A DNA stretch of 12,776 nt from Microcaldota archaeon. GTDB lineage: Archaea > Micrarchaeota > Micrarchaeia > Micrarchaeales > Micrarchaeaceae. The stretch is from assembly GCA_021836925.1 (NCBI GenBank), contig JAKBHG010000006.1:1-12776 (forward strand), in the 5' to 3' direction. The first letter of the stretch is position 1; the number at the start of each line of letters is the position of its first letter. The position numbers were made by a program, and so were the translations under genes. Below are positions 7,632-12,776 of this stretch, in pieces. Under the pieces are notes generated by a model that saw only the letters and a program-made list of their open reading frames with translations, made no database searches and was not told the origin of the DNA.

Positions 7632-8873
7632 CTACTCGGGAAGCACAGAGTCGACCACGTACTTTGGAGTGTACCTCAACAGCGCATCGTAGGCCTCCCC
7701 TGTGCCGAGGTATATTATTGGTATGCCAGTCGCATGCGCGATCGATATCGCTCCCCCTCCTTTTGCGTCGCAGTCCATCTTCGTGAGTATTATTCCATCT
7801 ATATTGACGTTCTTCTTGAATTCCGCCACCTGATTTTCTATAGCATTGCCGGAGGTGCTCTCGCCCACGTATATGGTAAGGTCCGGTTTCGTCACGCGCA
7901 CCATCTTGGACACCTCCGCGAGCAGGTTCTTGTTCGTCTCCTGCCTGCCGGCGCTGTCTATAAGCACAACGTCGATCCCGTGCGCAGTGGCGTAGTTTAT
8001 CGCGTCGAACGCGACGCTTGCAGGATCCGCGCCGTACTTGCTCTTCACTACTGGCACGCCTATCTTCGCCGCATGGTACTCCGTCTGCTCTATCGCCGCC
8101 GCCCTGAAAGTGTCGCTCGCCGAGAGAACAGCAGTCTCGCCCTTCTTCTTGATGGCGTATGCCACCTTTCCTATAGTAGTGGTCTTTCCCGTACCGTTCG
8201 GGCCGAGGAACAGGATTTTTACAGGCTTTGATCCTTCAGCTATCCGCTTGTCGATGAATGCAAATATGTCGACACCCTCGCCGACGCTGCCGAGCACTTC
8301 CATGAGCGATGCCCTGACCTTCTTCACCAGCTCGGCCTCTATATTCCTAGAGGGTATCTTTTCCCTAAGCTTTTCCTTCAGGTCCTCCGTGAACGCCGTT
8401 GCGGTGTTGAATGAGACGTCAGACTGCATCAGCGATGTCATCATGGTGTCGCTGAACCTCTCTATGTCTGAGTCGCTCAGCCTGACACTGCCTGAGAATG
8501 CGCCCTTCAGCTTAGTAATCTTAGATATCTTTACGCCTGGCTGCTCCTCTTTCTCGCTGACATCTCTATTAGTTGTTGCGGCCGGTTTGTTATCTTCTGT
8601 TTCCTTATCATCCGCTGCGGCCTCTTCCTTAGGCACGGCAGGCTGCTCCATCTCGTTCTTGGCCGGTTCCTGCACATCTTCCCGCTCTTCCAGCTTTTCC
8701 TCCTGCTCTTCCTCCTGCGCCTCCTCTGGTGAAGCAACAGTTTCAGGCTGCGTCTGGTCCTGCAGTTCCAGTTCCGGTTCTGGCCGCTCCGCCTCCTCTT
8801 CAGTCTCCTCCTTCTCCCGCTTCACCGCCTGCTTTATCGCATCGGACAGCTTCTTCCTTATGCCTTCGAACAT
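7632..8873 (-). CDS. ftsY: Signal recognition particle receptor FtsY
   Basis: SRP-type GTPase that receives SRP-ribosome complexes at the membrane for co-translational insertion. 413 residues. A basic amphipathic helix (1-20) precedes a long acidic, Glu/Gln/Pro-rich stretch (about 20-112), the usual variable A region. The N domain is at about 118-205, and the G domain follows: G1 GPNGTGKTTT at 224-233, G2 DTFRAAAIEQ at 254-263, G3 DSAGR at 306-310, G4 TKMD at 364-367, then KGGGA at 371-375 and the closing GTGEAYDAL. G3 has Ser for the usual Thr, and TKMDCDAK has Cys where Gly is normal. It is last in the ribosomal cluster, 39 bases after pfdA, the normal archaeal place. GAGG lies 5 bases before the ATG. 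Confidence 0.96.
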   Translation of the reverse strand: MFEGIRKKLSDAIKQAVKREKEETEEEAERPEPELELQDQTQPETVASPEEAQEEEQEEKLEEREDVQEPAKNEMEQPAVPKEEAAADDKETEDNKPAATTNRDVSEKEEQPGVKISKITKLKGAFSGSVRLSDSDIERFSDTMMTSLMQSDVSFNTATAFTEDLKEKLREKIPSRNIEAELVKKVRASLMEVLGSVGEGVDIFAFIDKRIAEGSKPVKILFLGPNGTGKTTTIGKVAYAIKKKGETAVLSASDTFRAAAIEQTEYHAAKIGVPVVKSKYGADPASVAFDAINYATAHGIDVVLIDSAGRQETNKNLLAEVSKMVRVTKPDLTIYVGESTSGNAIENQVAEFKKNVNIDGIILTKMDCDAKGGGAISIAHATGIPIIYLGTGEAYDALLRYTPKYVVDSVLPE

Positions 8874-8912
8874 CTTATCCTCTGCTATACAGGTTATGCC
8901 CGCCGTCCAGCT

Positions 8913-9356
8913 TCATATGTGCTGGACGAGCTCGTTCAACCTGTAGGATATGTCGTTTATAGCGTTCTCCGTGTTCCTCTTCGCCTTCGACAGCTTGCCT
9001 ATCTGCTCTGTGTACCTGACAGCCCTCTTATCCAGCAGGACCTTCGCGGCCTTGGCACCCATCTTGACCACATACGAGGCACCCACAGGCGCCATGACAT
9101 CATCGCTGCTGCTCATCTTCCCTATGGCGTAAAGGCCGGAGCCGATAGGTATCATTGCATCGCCGCTCTTCAGTTTCGGCATGCTGTCTATTGCCTCCTT
9201 CGTGCTCGAGGCGCTCGCGTACGCCATCGTCAGCTCGTCGAGCTGCTGCGTCAGTATGTAGTACTGGTTCTGGTACATCTGCTGTACGTACCTCAGCTCG
9301 TCTATCTCCTTCGATATGTCGAGCCCCTCCTTTGCCACGTTCTCTTTTCCTGCCAT
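8913..9356 (-). CDS. pfdA: Prefoldin subunit alpha
   Basis: Subunit of the hexameric prefoldin chaperone (two alpha, four beta), which captures unfolded proteins and passes them to the thermosome. 147 residues, normal. Two coiled-coil helices flank the body: about 14-50 (ISKEIDELRYVQQMYQNQ and on) and about 100-146 (KAAKVLLDKRAVRYTEQIGK and on). The central segment contains the beta-strand motifs MIPIGSGLYAIGK and VMAPVGASYVVK, which form the beta barrel in alpha subunits; its length marks this as alpha, not beta. GGTG lies 5 bases before the ATG, and a TATA-like box in the 71-base gap after eif6 suggests an extra internal promoter. Position directly before ftsY is conserved in many euryarchaea. 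Confidence 0.93.
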   Translation of the reverse strand: MAGKENVAKEGLDISKEIDELRYVQQMYQNQYYILTQQLDELTMAYASASSTKEAIDSMPKLKSGDAMIPIGSGLYAIGKMSSSDDVMAPVGASYVVKMGAKAAKVLLDKRAVRYTEQIGKLSKAKRNTENAINDISYRLNELVQHI

Positions 9357-9361
9357 GATCG

Positions 9362-9365
9362 CACC
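9362..9365 (-). promoter_or_regulatory. Shine-Dalgarno sequence of pfdA
   Basis: GGTG on the minus strand, 5 bases before the ATG at 9356; supports that start. Confidence 0.5.
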
Positions 9366-9390
9366 GTTCCCGCGCGCTGCTTTACACGCG

Positions 9391-9398
9391 ATAAATAG
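9391..9398 (-). promoter_or_regulatory. Possible TATA box for pfdA-ftsY
   Basis: CTATTTAT on the minus strand, about 35-42 bases before the pfdA ATG. The predicted start near 9370 leaves a leader of about 14 bases that still includes the GGTG ribosome site. It lies in the 71-base gap where the LX ribosomal gene often sits in other archaea. Moderate evidence only. Confidence 0.4.
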
Positions 9399-9427
9399 AA
9401 TTTGTTATGCGCATTTATTATGGTTGC

Positions 9428-10099
9428 TCATGCGCCTTCGAGAGCGTTCGTTATCCTTGCCATCTCGTATCCGGTAGTGAGCTCACCGAAGAGCACGGCC
9501 TTCGAGTTGGCGAGCACGGAGAGGCCAACGCTGAGAGCGCCGGTGCTTGCCGTGCTTCTGGCCGGCTGCATGCCTATCAGTTCCTTTACCTTCTCGATCT
9601 CTTCCTCGGTGCACCTATTGTTCAGCACCGCGCCATTGTTCGTGAGTATGTTGTTGGCACCGACTGTCTTGAGCCCGCCTATCTGCATCTTTACGGTCTC
9701 GACCCCGAGAACGTCGCCTATCGACTTCGCCTCTTCCGTCGTGTAGTTAGGATTTATTAGGGCGATCCTGTCGTTCGCCAGCACGTTGTTCCCTAGGGCG
9801 TTCAGCCTGCTATGGAGCACCTCGGCCCTTATGTCAAGGCCAGCGTTCCTTATCGCAGCCCTCTCCTCATCGCTGGCCATCTCCGATATCAGTATGCCGT
9901 TAGAATTTGCCCTGCACCATATCCCTAGCATGTCAGATTCGCATATCGCCAGCGGAACCGTATCGACCTTCAGCTCTTCGGAGAGCCGCCTGCCCATCTC
10001 AGAGTCTATCATAGGGCTAAGGAACAGAAGCTTGTCAGTCAGCGAGGCAAATGCACCGACGGAGTCGTTTCCCTTTATGTTGTGCTTTTTTATTTCCAT
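9428..10099 (-). CDS. eif6: Translation initiation factor aIF6
   Basis: Ribosome anti-association factor: binds the large subunit and blocks joining with the small subunit. 223 residues, the family norm, with the five-fold pentein repeat. Recognisable repeats include NDSVGAFASLTD near the start, RANSNGILIS, the strongly conserved LNALGNNVLANDR, and VGANNILTNNGAVL. The reading frame is open for 87 codons upstream, but that part is the basic shadow of the L31e gene; MEIKKHNIKGN with GGTG about 10 bases before it is the right start. It lies 22 bases after rpl31e, as in other archaea. After it, canonical clusters often carry the LX (L18Ae) gene; here 71 bases without a gene lead straight to pfdA. 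Confidence 0.95.
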   Translation of the reverse strand: MEIKKHNIKGNDSVGAFASLTDKLLFLSPMIDSEMGRRLSEELKVDTVPLAICESDMLGIWCRANSNGILISEMASDEERAAIRNAGLDIRAEVLHSRLNALGNNVLANDRIALINPNYTTEEAKSIGDVLGVETVKMQIGGLKTVGANNILTNNGAVLNNRCTEEEIEKVKELIGMQPARSTASTGALSVGLSVLANSKAVLFGELTTGYEMARITNALEGA

Positions 10100-10121
10100 G
10101 TATGCACACCGTCTGGCGTGC

Positions 10122-10568
10122 TCACTTTTTAGGTGCGCCTTCCGTAGCGGACTTCTGGCCGCTAGAAGCTGGAGCTGCCGGCTTGGGGGCCTTCTGCTTC
10201 TTTTGGCCTTCTGCCTTGGCCTGGATCGGCTTCGCCGCTCCCTTCTCTTTCTCCGCCTGCTTCGGCTTCTGGCCTTGTGCGGGCTTGGGGGATGCAGGCG
10301 CTGCGGCCTTCGATGCGTCCTTGAACAGTCCGACCTTTGCCTTGCCTTCGGATATGTCAACGCTCACCTTGAGGGGCTTCATTGACTTTATGTAGTGCTT
10401 GAACATCGCCCTGTTGAGCTCGTCGCTTATGCTGACCTTGGATTCATCGGTCTTCGTGTAGTGCGCTATCCTCTCCCTGAGGTAACGCATCGACCTCTTT
10501 ATCCTCCTTGTGCGCGGCTGCGTCGAGAGGTATTTCCTCAGATTTATCGTCATTATCCTTGTTGACAT
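10122..10568 (-). CDS. rpl31e: 50S ribosomal protein L31e with long C-terminal tail
   Basis: Large-subunit protein bound near the exit tunnel. The core (1-82) has the family pattern: TINLRKYLSTQPRTRRIKR, MRYLRERIAHYTK, VSISDELNRAMFK, then the closing strands KVSVDISEGKAKVGLF. After that the protein runs on for 66 residues (83-148) of low-complexity Ala, Lys, Pro and Gln, ending in Lys-Lys. Usual archaeal L31e is about 80-100 residues, so the tail is unusual. It has no stop and stays in frame to just before eif6, so it is not a sequencing artefact in any obvious way. GGTG lies 6 bases before the ATG; an ATG at codon 6 is possible. It sits between rpl39e and eif6, the conserved order. Confidence 0.94.
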   Translation of the reverse strand: MSTRIMTINLRKYLSTQPRTRRIKRSMRYLRERIAHYTKTDESKVSISDELNRAMFKHYIKSMKPLKVSVDISEGKAKVGLFKDASKAAAPASPKPAQGQKPKQAEKEKGAAKPIQAKAEGQKKQKAPKPAAPASSGQKSATEGAPKK

Positions 10569-10601
10569 TTGCTACACCGGTTCTCTTGCTTCGTTTAAAT
10601 G

Positions 10602-10763
10602 CTACTTCTGCTGGATCCTGAGCTTCCTGCTCCTCCAGGACCTGCCGAGCTTGTTGCTCGATATCTTCTTGTGGGTCCTGACTACTACCAGTACTGGTAT
10701 GCGCCTGGACTTCTTCTTCGCCTTCACGAGCATTCTCTTCTTAGCGTTCGACTTCTTCGACAT
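10602..10763 (-). CDS. rpl39e: 50S ribosomal protein L39e
   Basis: Very small basic protein that lines the polypeptide exit tunnel. Translating the minus strand from the ATG at 10763 gives 53 residues ending at a TAG (10602-10604). The protein starts MSKKSNAKKRMLVKAKKKSR, continues with the RIPVLVVVRTHKK segment that matches the family's R-x-P-x-W-V region (with Leu-Val in place of the Trp-Val or Trp-Ile), and ends with NKLGRSWRSRKLRIQQK, matching the conserved N-x-x-R-x-W-R-x-x-K-L end. GGTG stands 9 bases before the ATG. It lies 15 bases after the PDCD5 gene and 33 before rpl31e, exactly where archaeal clusters keep it. Confidence 0.93.
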   Translation of the reverse strand: MSKKSNAKKRMLVKAKKKSRRIPVLVVVRTHKKISSNKLGRSWRSRKLRIQQK

Positions 10764-10778
10764 TATGTCACACCTTCT

Positions 10779-11093
10779 TCATTTCCTCTTGAATTCAATC
10801 TTTGTGTCCGGTTTGAATGTCAGTCTTGCAATCAAATCCTTCAGCTGCGCGTCAGTTACTTTCGATGCGATCCTGTTGCTTTGCGCCAGTGATATTATGA
10901 CATTGACCAGCTGGTCGTACAGTTCACTGTTCGTCAGTCTTATGTTCATGACGCGCTCATACGCCGCATCATCGAGAAACTTCCTCAGTATATCCTTTTT
11001 TTGCTGCTCCAACTGCTGGTTCTTTATCAGTTCAGCCATTCTTTTTTTGTATCTCTTCTCCTCTGGATCTTCCTGTCCTTCCTCGGCGCTCAT
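10779..11093 (-). CDS. PDCD5/TFAR19-family DNA-binding protein
   Basis: 104-residue homologue of human PDCD5 (TFAR19); archaeal members are small helical nucleic-acid-binding proteins of uncertain cellular role, proposed to act at the ribosome or on nascent chains from their constant place beside ribosomal genes. The N-terminus is charged (MSAEEGQEDPEEKRYKKR), followed by the family core QQKKDILRKFLDDAAYERVMNI, then RLTNSELYDQLVNVIISLAQ and KVTDAQLKDLIARLT, ending in a basic tail EFKRK. The pattern of a helix bundle with L-x-x-x-A-x-x-R-x-x-N is diagnostic. Ten bases separate it from rps19e upstream and 15 from rpl39e downstream, so it is inside the same operon. Confidence 0.92.
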   Translation of the reverse strand: MSAEEGQEDPEEKRYKKRMAELIKNQQLEQQKKDILRKFLDDAAYERVMNIRLTNSELYDQLVNVIISLAQSNRIASKVTDAQLKDLIARLTFKPDTKIEFKRK

Positions 11094-11103
11094 CGCTCTT
11101 CAC

Positions 11104-11514
11104 TTACTTCTTGGACATCTCGGAGCTTATCTTGTCCATGAATGACTTGCCCTTCGGGGTTATCACCCTCCCGGTCTTGGTCTTCTTTATGAACCCTTGC
11201 TCCTCGAGGGACTGCAGCGCATCCCTTATTATGCTGCCGCCGGCCTTCATCGTGTGCATGTGGTGCACCACGTGCTGCTTCTTGCTGCCGTACTTCGTCC
11301 TGAGCCTCTCTACGCCGACCGGCCCATTCAGGTAGACCTGCCTGAGTATTGATGCGCTTCGCTCATACCAGAAGTCCGGGCTCTGTGGAATCCTTTCCCT
11401 GCTCGGCCCGCTCTTCACGAACAGGACGTATTCCGGCTTCTTCAGCTTGTCTTTCAGCCTTTCGGCTGCCAATTTGACCAGCTCCTGGCCGTTCACTTCG
11501 TATACATTAGACAT
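11104..11514 (-). CDS. rps19e: 30S ribosomal protein S19e
   Basis: Small-subunit protein needed for 18S/16S maturation in eukaryotes and shared with archaea. 136 residues, a winged-helix fold. The start MSNVYEVNGQELVKLAAERL matches the archaeal family opening. Further motifs: the PDFWYERSASILRQVYLNGPVG segment with Trp-Tyr, VERLRTKYGSKK, the His-rich VHHMHTMKAGGSIIRDALQSLEEQGFI, and the closing RVITPKGKSFMDKI. A GTG three codons upstream (11523) is in frame, but the ATG at 11514 agrees with relatives. The TATA box at 11542-11550 implies transcription from about 11520, so the message is nearly leaderless. First gene of the seven-gene cluster. Confidence 0.94.
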   Translation of the reverse strand: MSNVYEVNGQELVKLAAERLKDKLKKPEYVLFVKSGPSRERIPQSPDFWYERSASILRQVYLNGPVGVERLRTKYGSKKQHVVHHMHTMKAGGSIIRDALQSLEEQGFIKKTKTGRVITPKGKSFMDKISSEMSKK

Positions 11515-11541
11515 AGAATGCACGCTTGGATCGAGTATTCA

Positions 11542-11550
11542 CTATATAAT
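11542..11550 (-). promoter_or_regulatory. TATA box of the rps19e-ftsY cluster
   Basis: ATTATATAG on the minus strand, about 30 bases before the S19e start. A 5-base inverted repeat TCCGA/TCGGA with a 5-base spacer lies just upstream at 11555-11569, partly over the expected BRE; it may be chance. Confidence 0.65.
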
Positions 11551-11601
11551 TCGCTCCGAAACCCTCGGAAGCCTCAGGATATAGCGCTTATTATTTAGAC
11601 C

Positions 11602-11616
11602 AAAAGCATATTTAAT
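11602..11616 (+). promoter_or_regulatory. Possible second plus-strand promoter
   Basis: AAAAGC followed by ATATTTAAT looks like a BRE/TATA on the plus strand, about 76 bases upstream of the box that serves the thioesterase gene. Predicted start is near 11637. It might drive a longer thioesterase leader or a small RNA; no gene, C/D-box or tRNA structure could be seen downstream in 11637-11712. Low certainty. Confidence 0.35.
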
Positions 11617-11682
11617 GTTTCTTTTGCCACTGATAGCCCCTTACGGCCCATACCCGGCACGCGGCCGGCACTCTTGGAGCAT

Positions 11683-11691
11683 TCTTATAAT
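11683..11691 (+). promoter_or_regulatory. TATA box of the thioesterase gene
   Basis: TCTTATAAT on the plus strand, centred about 25 bases before the ATG at 11713. This spacing places the start site at or within a couple of bases of the ATG, the mark of a leaderless archaeal message. Confidence 0.6.
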
Positions 11692-11712
11692 GGTTGCATT
11701 CGAATTGGTAGT

Positions 11713-12120
11713 ATGGCAGCCAAGAGATTTGTTTTTGATGACTATGTCAGGATATATGACACCGACGCGCAGGGTGTTGTGCACTATGCCGGATATTACA
11801 GGTTCTTCACCGACGCAGTAGAGAAGTTCATGTCGAAGATAGCAGGCGTCAACTATCCGCTGTTCGACAGCAAGGTATGGTTCGTGGTCGTGGAGTCGGA
11901 GGCACAGTACCACAGGCCAGCGGTGCTGGGCGACAGGCTCTCAATCACATTGACCACAAGCATGCCTTCCAAGAAGGCCCTGAGGTTCGACTTCAAGATA
12001 AGGAAGAAGGGTGTAGACATATGCAGCGGCCATATGGTCCAGGTGGCTATAGACAGGAAGCACTGGAAGGCAACCAATATACCGGCGAGGCTCGCCTCTC
12101 GTCTCGCTATGGGCTCATGA
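11713..12120 (+). CDS. Hotdog-fold acyl-CoA thioesterase (4HBT/YbgC-like)
   Basis: 135-residue single-domain thioesterase of the 4-hydroxybenzoyl-CoA thioesterase/YbgC group, predicted to hydrolyse an acyl-CoA or similar thioester in the cytosol. The diagnostic active-site stretch is near the N-terminus: RIYDTDAQGVVHYAGYYRFF, with the catalytic Asp before the GVVH turn. Downstream are the strands FVVVESEAQYHRPAVLGDRL and ALRFDFKIRK, and the strand CSGHMVQVAID. The exact substrate cannot be told. The frame could start at a TTG at 11674, but that would lie upstream of the TATA box; the ATG at 11713 fits a leaderless start and gives the family length. It converges on the aminotransferase gene, and the two stop codons share the palindrome TCATGA. 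Confidence 0.9.
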   Translation: MAAKRFVFDDYVRIYDTDAQGVVHYAGYYRFFTDAVEKFMSKIAGVNYPLFDSKVWFVVVESEAQYHRPAVLGDRLSITLTTSMPSKKALRFDFKIRKKGVDICSGHMVQVAIDRKHWKATNIPARLASRLAMGS

Positions 12121-12776
12121 GGTGCGCAACCTCTTGTCCGCATGCGCCACCGCATCCTCAAGTATGTCAAGGCCCTTTTCCAGGTGATCCACGCTTATAG
12201 TGGCGGCAGGTATCACTCTTATCGTTGACGCCCCTGCAGGCAGTAGCAGCAATCCGTTGGCGAAGCACTCGTTTAGTATGCTTTCGCGCTCCTTAACCGC
12301 TGGCTCCTTTGTAGTCCTGTCCCGCACCAGCTCGACACCTATCATCAGGCCCATGCCCCTGACGTCTCCGATTATGCTGTAGCGCTCCTTCATTGCGTCG
12401 AGCCTCTTCATGATAATCCTTGATTTGGTGCTGACCTGACTTTTTATGCTTTTCATGTTCCTCTTAAGATGAGATAGCGAGGCATCAGCAGCCGCAACAG
12501 ATACGAGATTGCCGCCGAACGTGCTTGCGTGCGCGCCTGCAGGTATGTTTCCGAGGGATTTTTTCACCACTGTGGCACCAAGCGGCAGGCCCGCGCCGAG
12601 AGCCTTTGCCATAGTATATATGTCTGCGGTGACGCCGAAGTTCTCCATTGCCAGGAATTTGCCCGTGCGCATGTATCCCGCCTGTACTTCGTCGGATATT
12701 AGCAGTATGTTGTTCTCGTCCAGCAGGGATTTCAGCTCCTTGAAGTAGTCCTTTGGCGGTACGATGTAACCACCCT
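12115..12776 (-). CDS. Class III PLP-dependent aminotransferase, 5' end cut by window
   Basis: C-terminal part (about 220 residues) of a fold-type I class III aminotransferase, the group of GABA, ornithine and acetylornithine aminotransferases. The reading frame is open to the window edge, so the start lies beyond 12776. Visible motifs in order: GGYIVPP, LLISDEVQAGYMRTG with the Asp that pairs with the PLP pyridine nitrogen, TMAKALGAGLPLGA with the Schiff-base Lys, the conserved GAHASTFGGNLVSVAAA with the phosphate-contacting Thr, and the C-terminal domain RGMGLMIGVEL followed by GLLLLPAGASTIRVIPA. The sequence looks closest to 4-aminobutyrate or related omega-aminotransferases, but the substrate is not decidable from this part. 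An internal Met at 12672 is not the start. Overlaps the thioesterase gene by 6 bases, tail to tail. Confidence 0.92.
   Translation of the reverse strand, partial: GGYIVPPKDYFKELKSLLDENNILLISDEVQAGYMRTGKFLAMENFGVTADIYTMAKALGAGLPLGATVVKKSLGNIPAGAHASTFGGNLVSVAAADASLSHLKRNMKSIKSQVSTKSRIIMKRLDAMKERYSIIGDVRGMGLMIGVELVRDRTTKEPAVKERESILNECFANGLLLLPAGASTIRVIPAATISVDHLEKGLDILEDAVAHADKRLRTS

Noticed and set aside
8038..8946. Long plus-strand open frame of 302 codons opposite ftsY
   Set aside because: Its Ser-rich product is the mirror of the Glu/Lys-rich ftsY coding strand; the minus-strand gene has clear GTPase motifs.
10100..10360. Upstream extension of the aIF6 frame
   Set aside because: Very Arg/Ser-rich and lies over the L31e tail in another frame; aIF6 homology begins at MEIKKHN.
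11620..11700. tRNA or C/D-box RNA in the intergenic gap
   Set aside because: No T-arm GTTCRA core, no cloverleaf pairing and no C box (RTGATGA) were found on either strand.
12115..12672. Aminotransferase starting at the internal ATG
   Set aside because: The conserved SDEVQAGY motif continues in frame upstream to the window edge, so the Met is internal.

Overview
This is a gene-dense stretch of an archaeal chromosome. The gene set is archaeal or eukaryote-like throughout: Kae1/Bud32, aIF1, aIF6, ribosomal proteins L31e, L39e and S19e, a PDCD5-family protein, prefoldin alpha, membrane-anchored LonB and topoisomerase VI subunit A. Most transcription units start behind BRE/TATA-type promoters with short or no leaders, and several internal genes have GGTG-type Shine-Dalgarno sequences. 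G+C is a little above 50% by eye, and ATA (Ile) and AGG (Arg) codons are common. The compact layout and scattered ribosomal genes would fit a DPANN archaeon, perhaps Micrarchaeota-like, but that placement is inference. I see no mobile element, CRISPR array, tRNA or rRNA.

Layout. (1) 35-742 (+): a small membrane protein with a cytosolic B-box-like zinc module; function unknown. (2) 758-2349 (-): kae1 then bud32, the catalytic core of the KEOPS tRNA t6A machinery, as two overlapping genes behind their own promoter. (3) 2422-2943 (-): rpl29 then the aIF1 gene, a fragment of the archaeal S10-type ribosomal cluster. (4) A divergent promoter region, then 3132-6213 (+): lonB overlapping top6A. (5) 6235-7548 (-): a type II/IV secretion-family ATPase with its own promoter. 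(6) 7632-11514 (-): a long translation and protein-targeting cluster, in transcription order rps19e, PDCD5 gene, rpl39e, rpl31e, eif6, pfdA, ftsY. (7) 11713-12120 (+): a hotdog-fold thioesterase with a probably leaderless mRNA. (8) 12115-12776 (-): the 3' part of a PLP-dependent class III aminotransferase, cut by the window edge.

The genes mostly serve core information processing: translation (S19e, L31e, L39e, L29, aIF1, aIF6), tRNA modification (Kae1/Bud32), co-translational targeting and folding (FtsY, prefoldin), membrane-linked proteolysis (LonB) and DNA topology (Top6A). No cluster here looks like a new defence or mobile system. The points worth a second look are the B-box membrane protein, the long Lys/Ala/Pro tail on L31e, the missing LX gene in an otherwise canonical cluster, the LonB-Top6A coupling without Top6B, the divergent FtsY GTPase motifs, and the two-promoter gap at 11515-11712.
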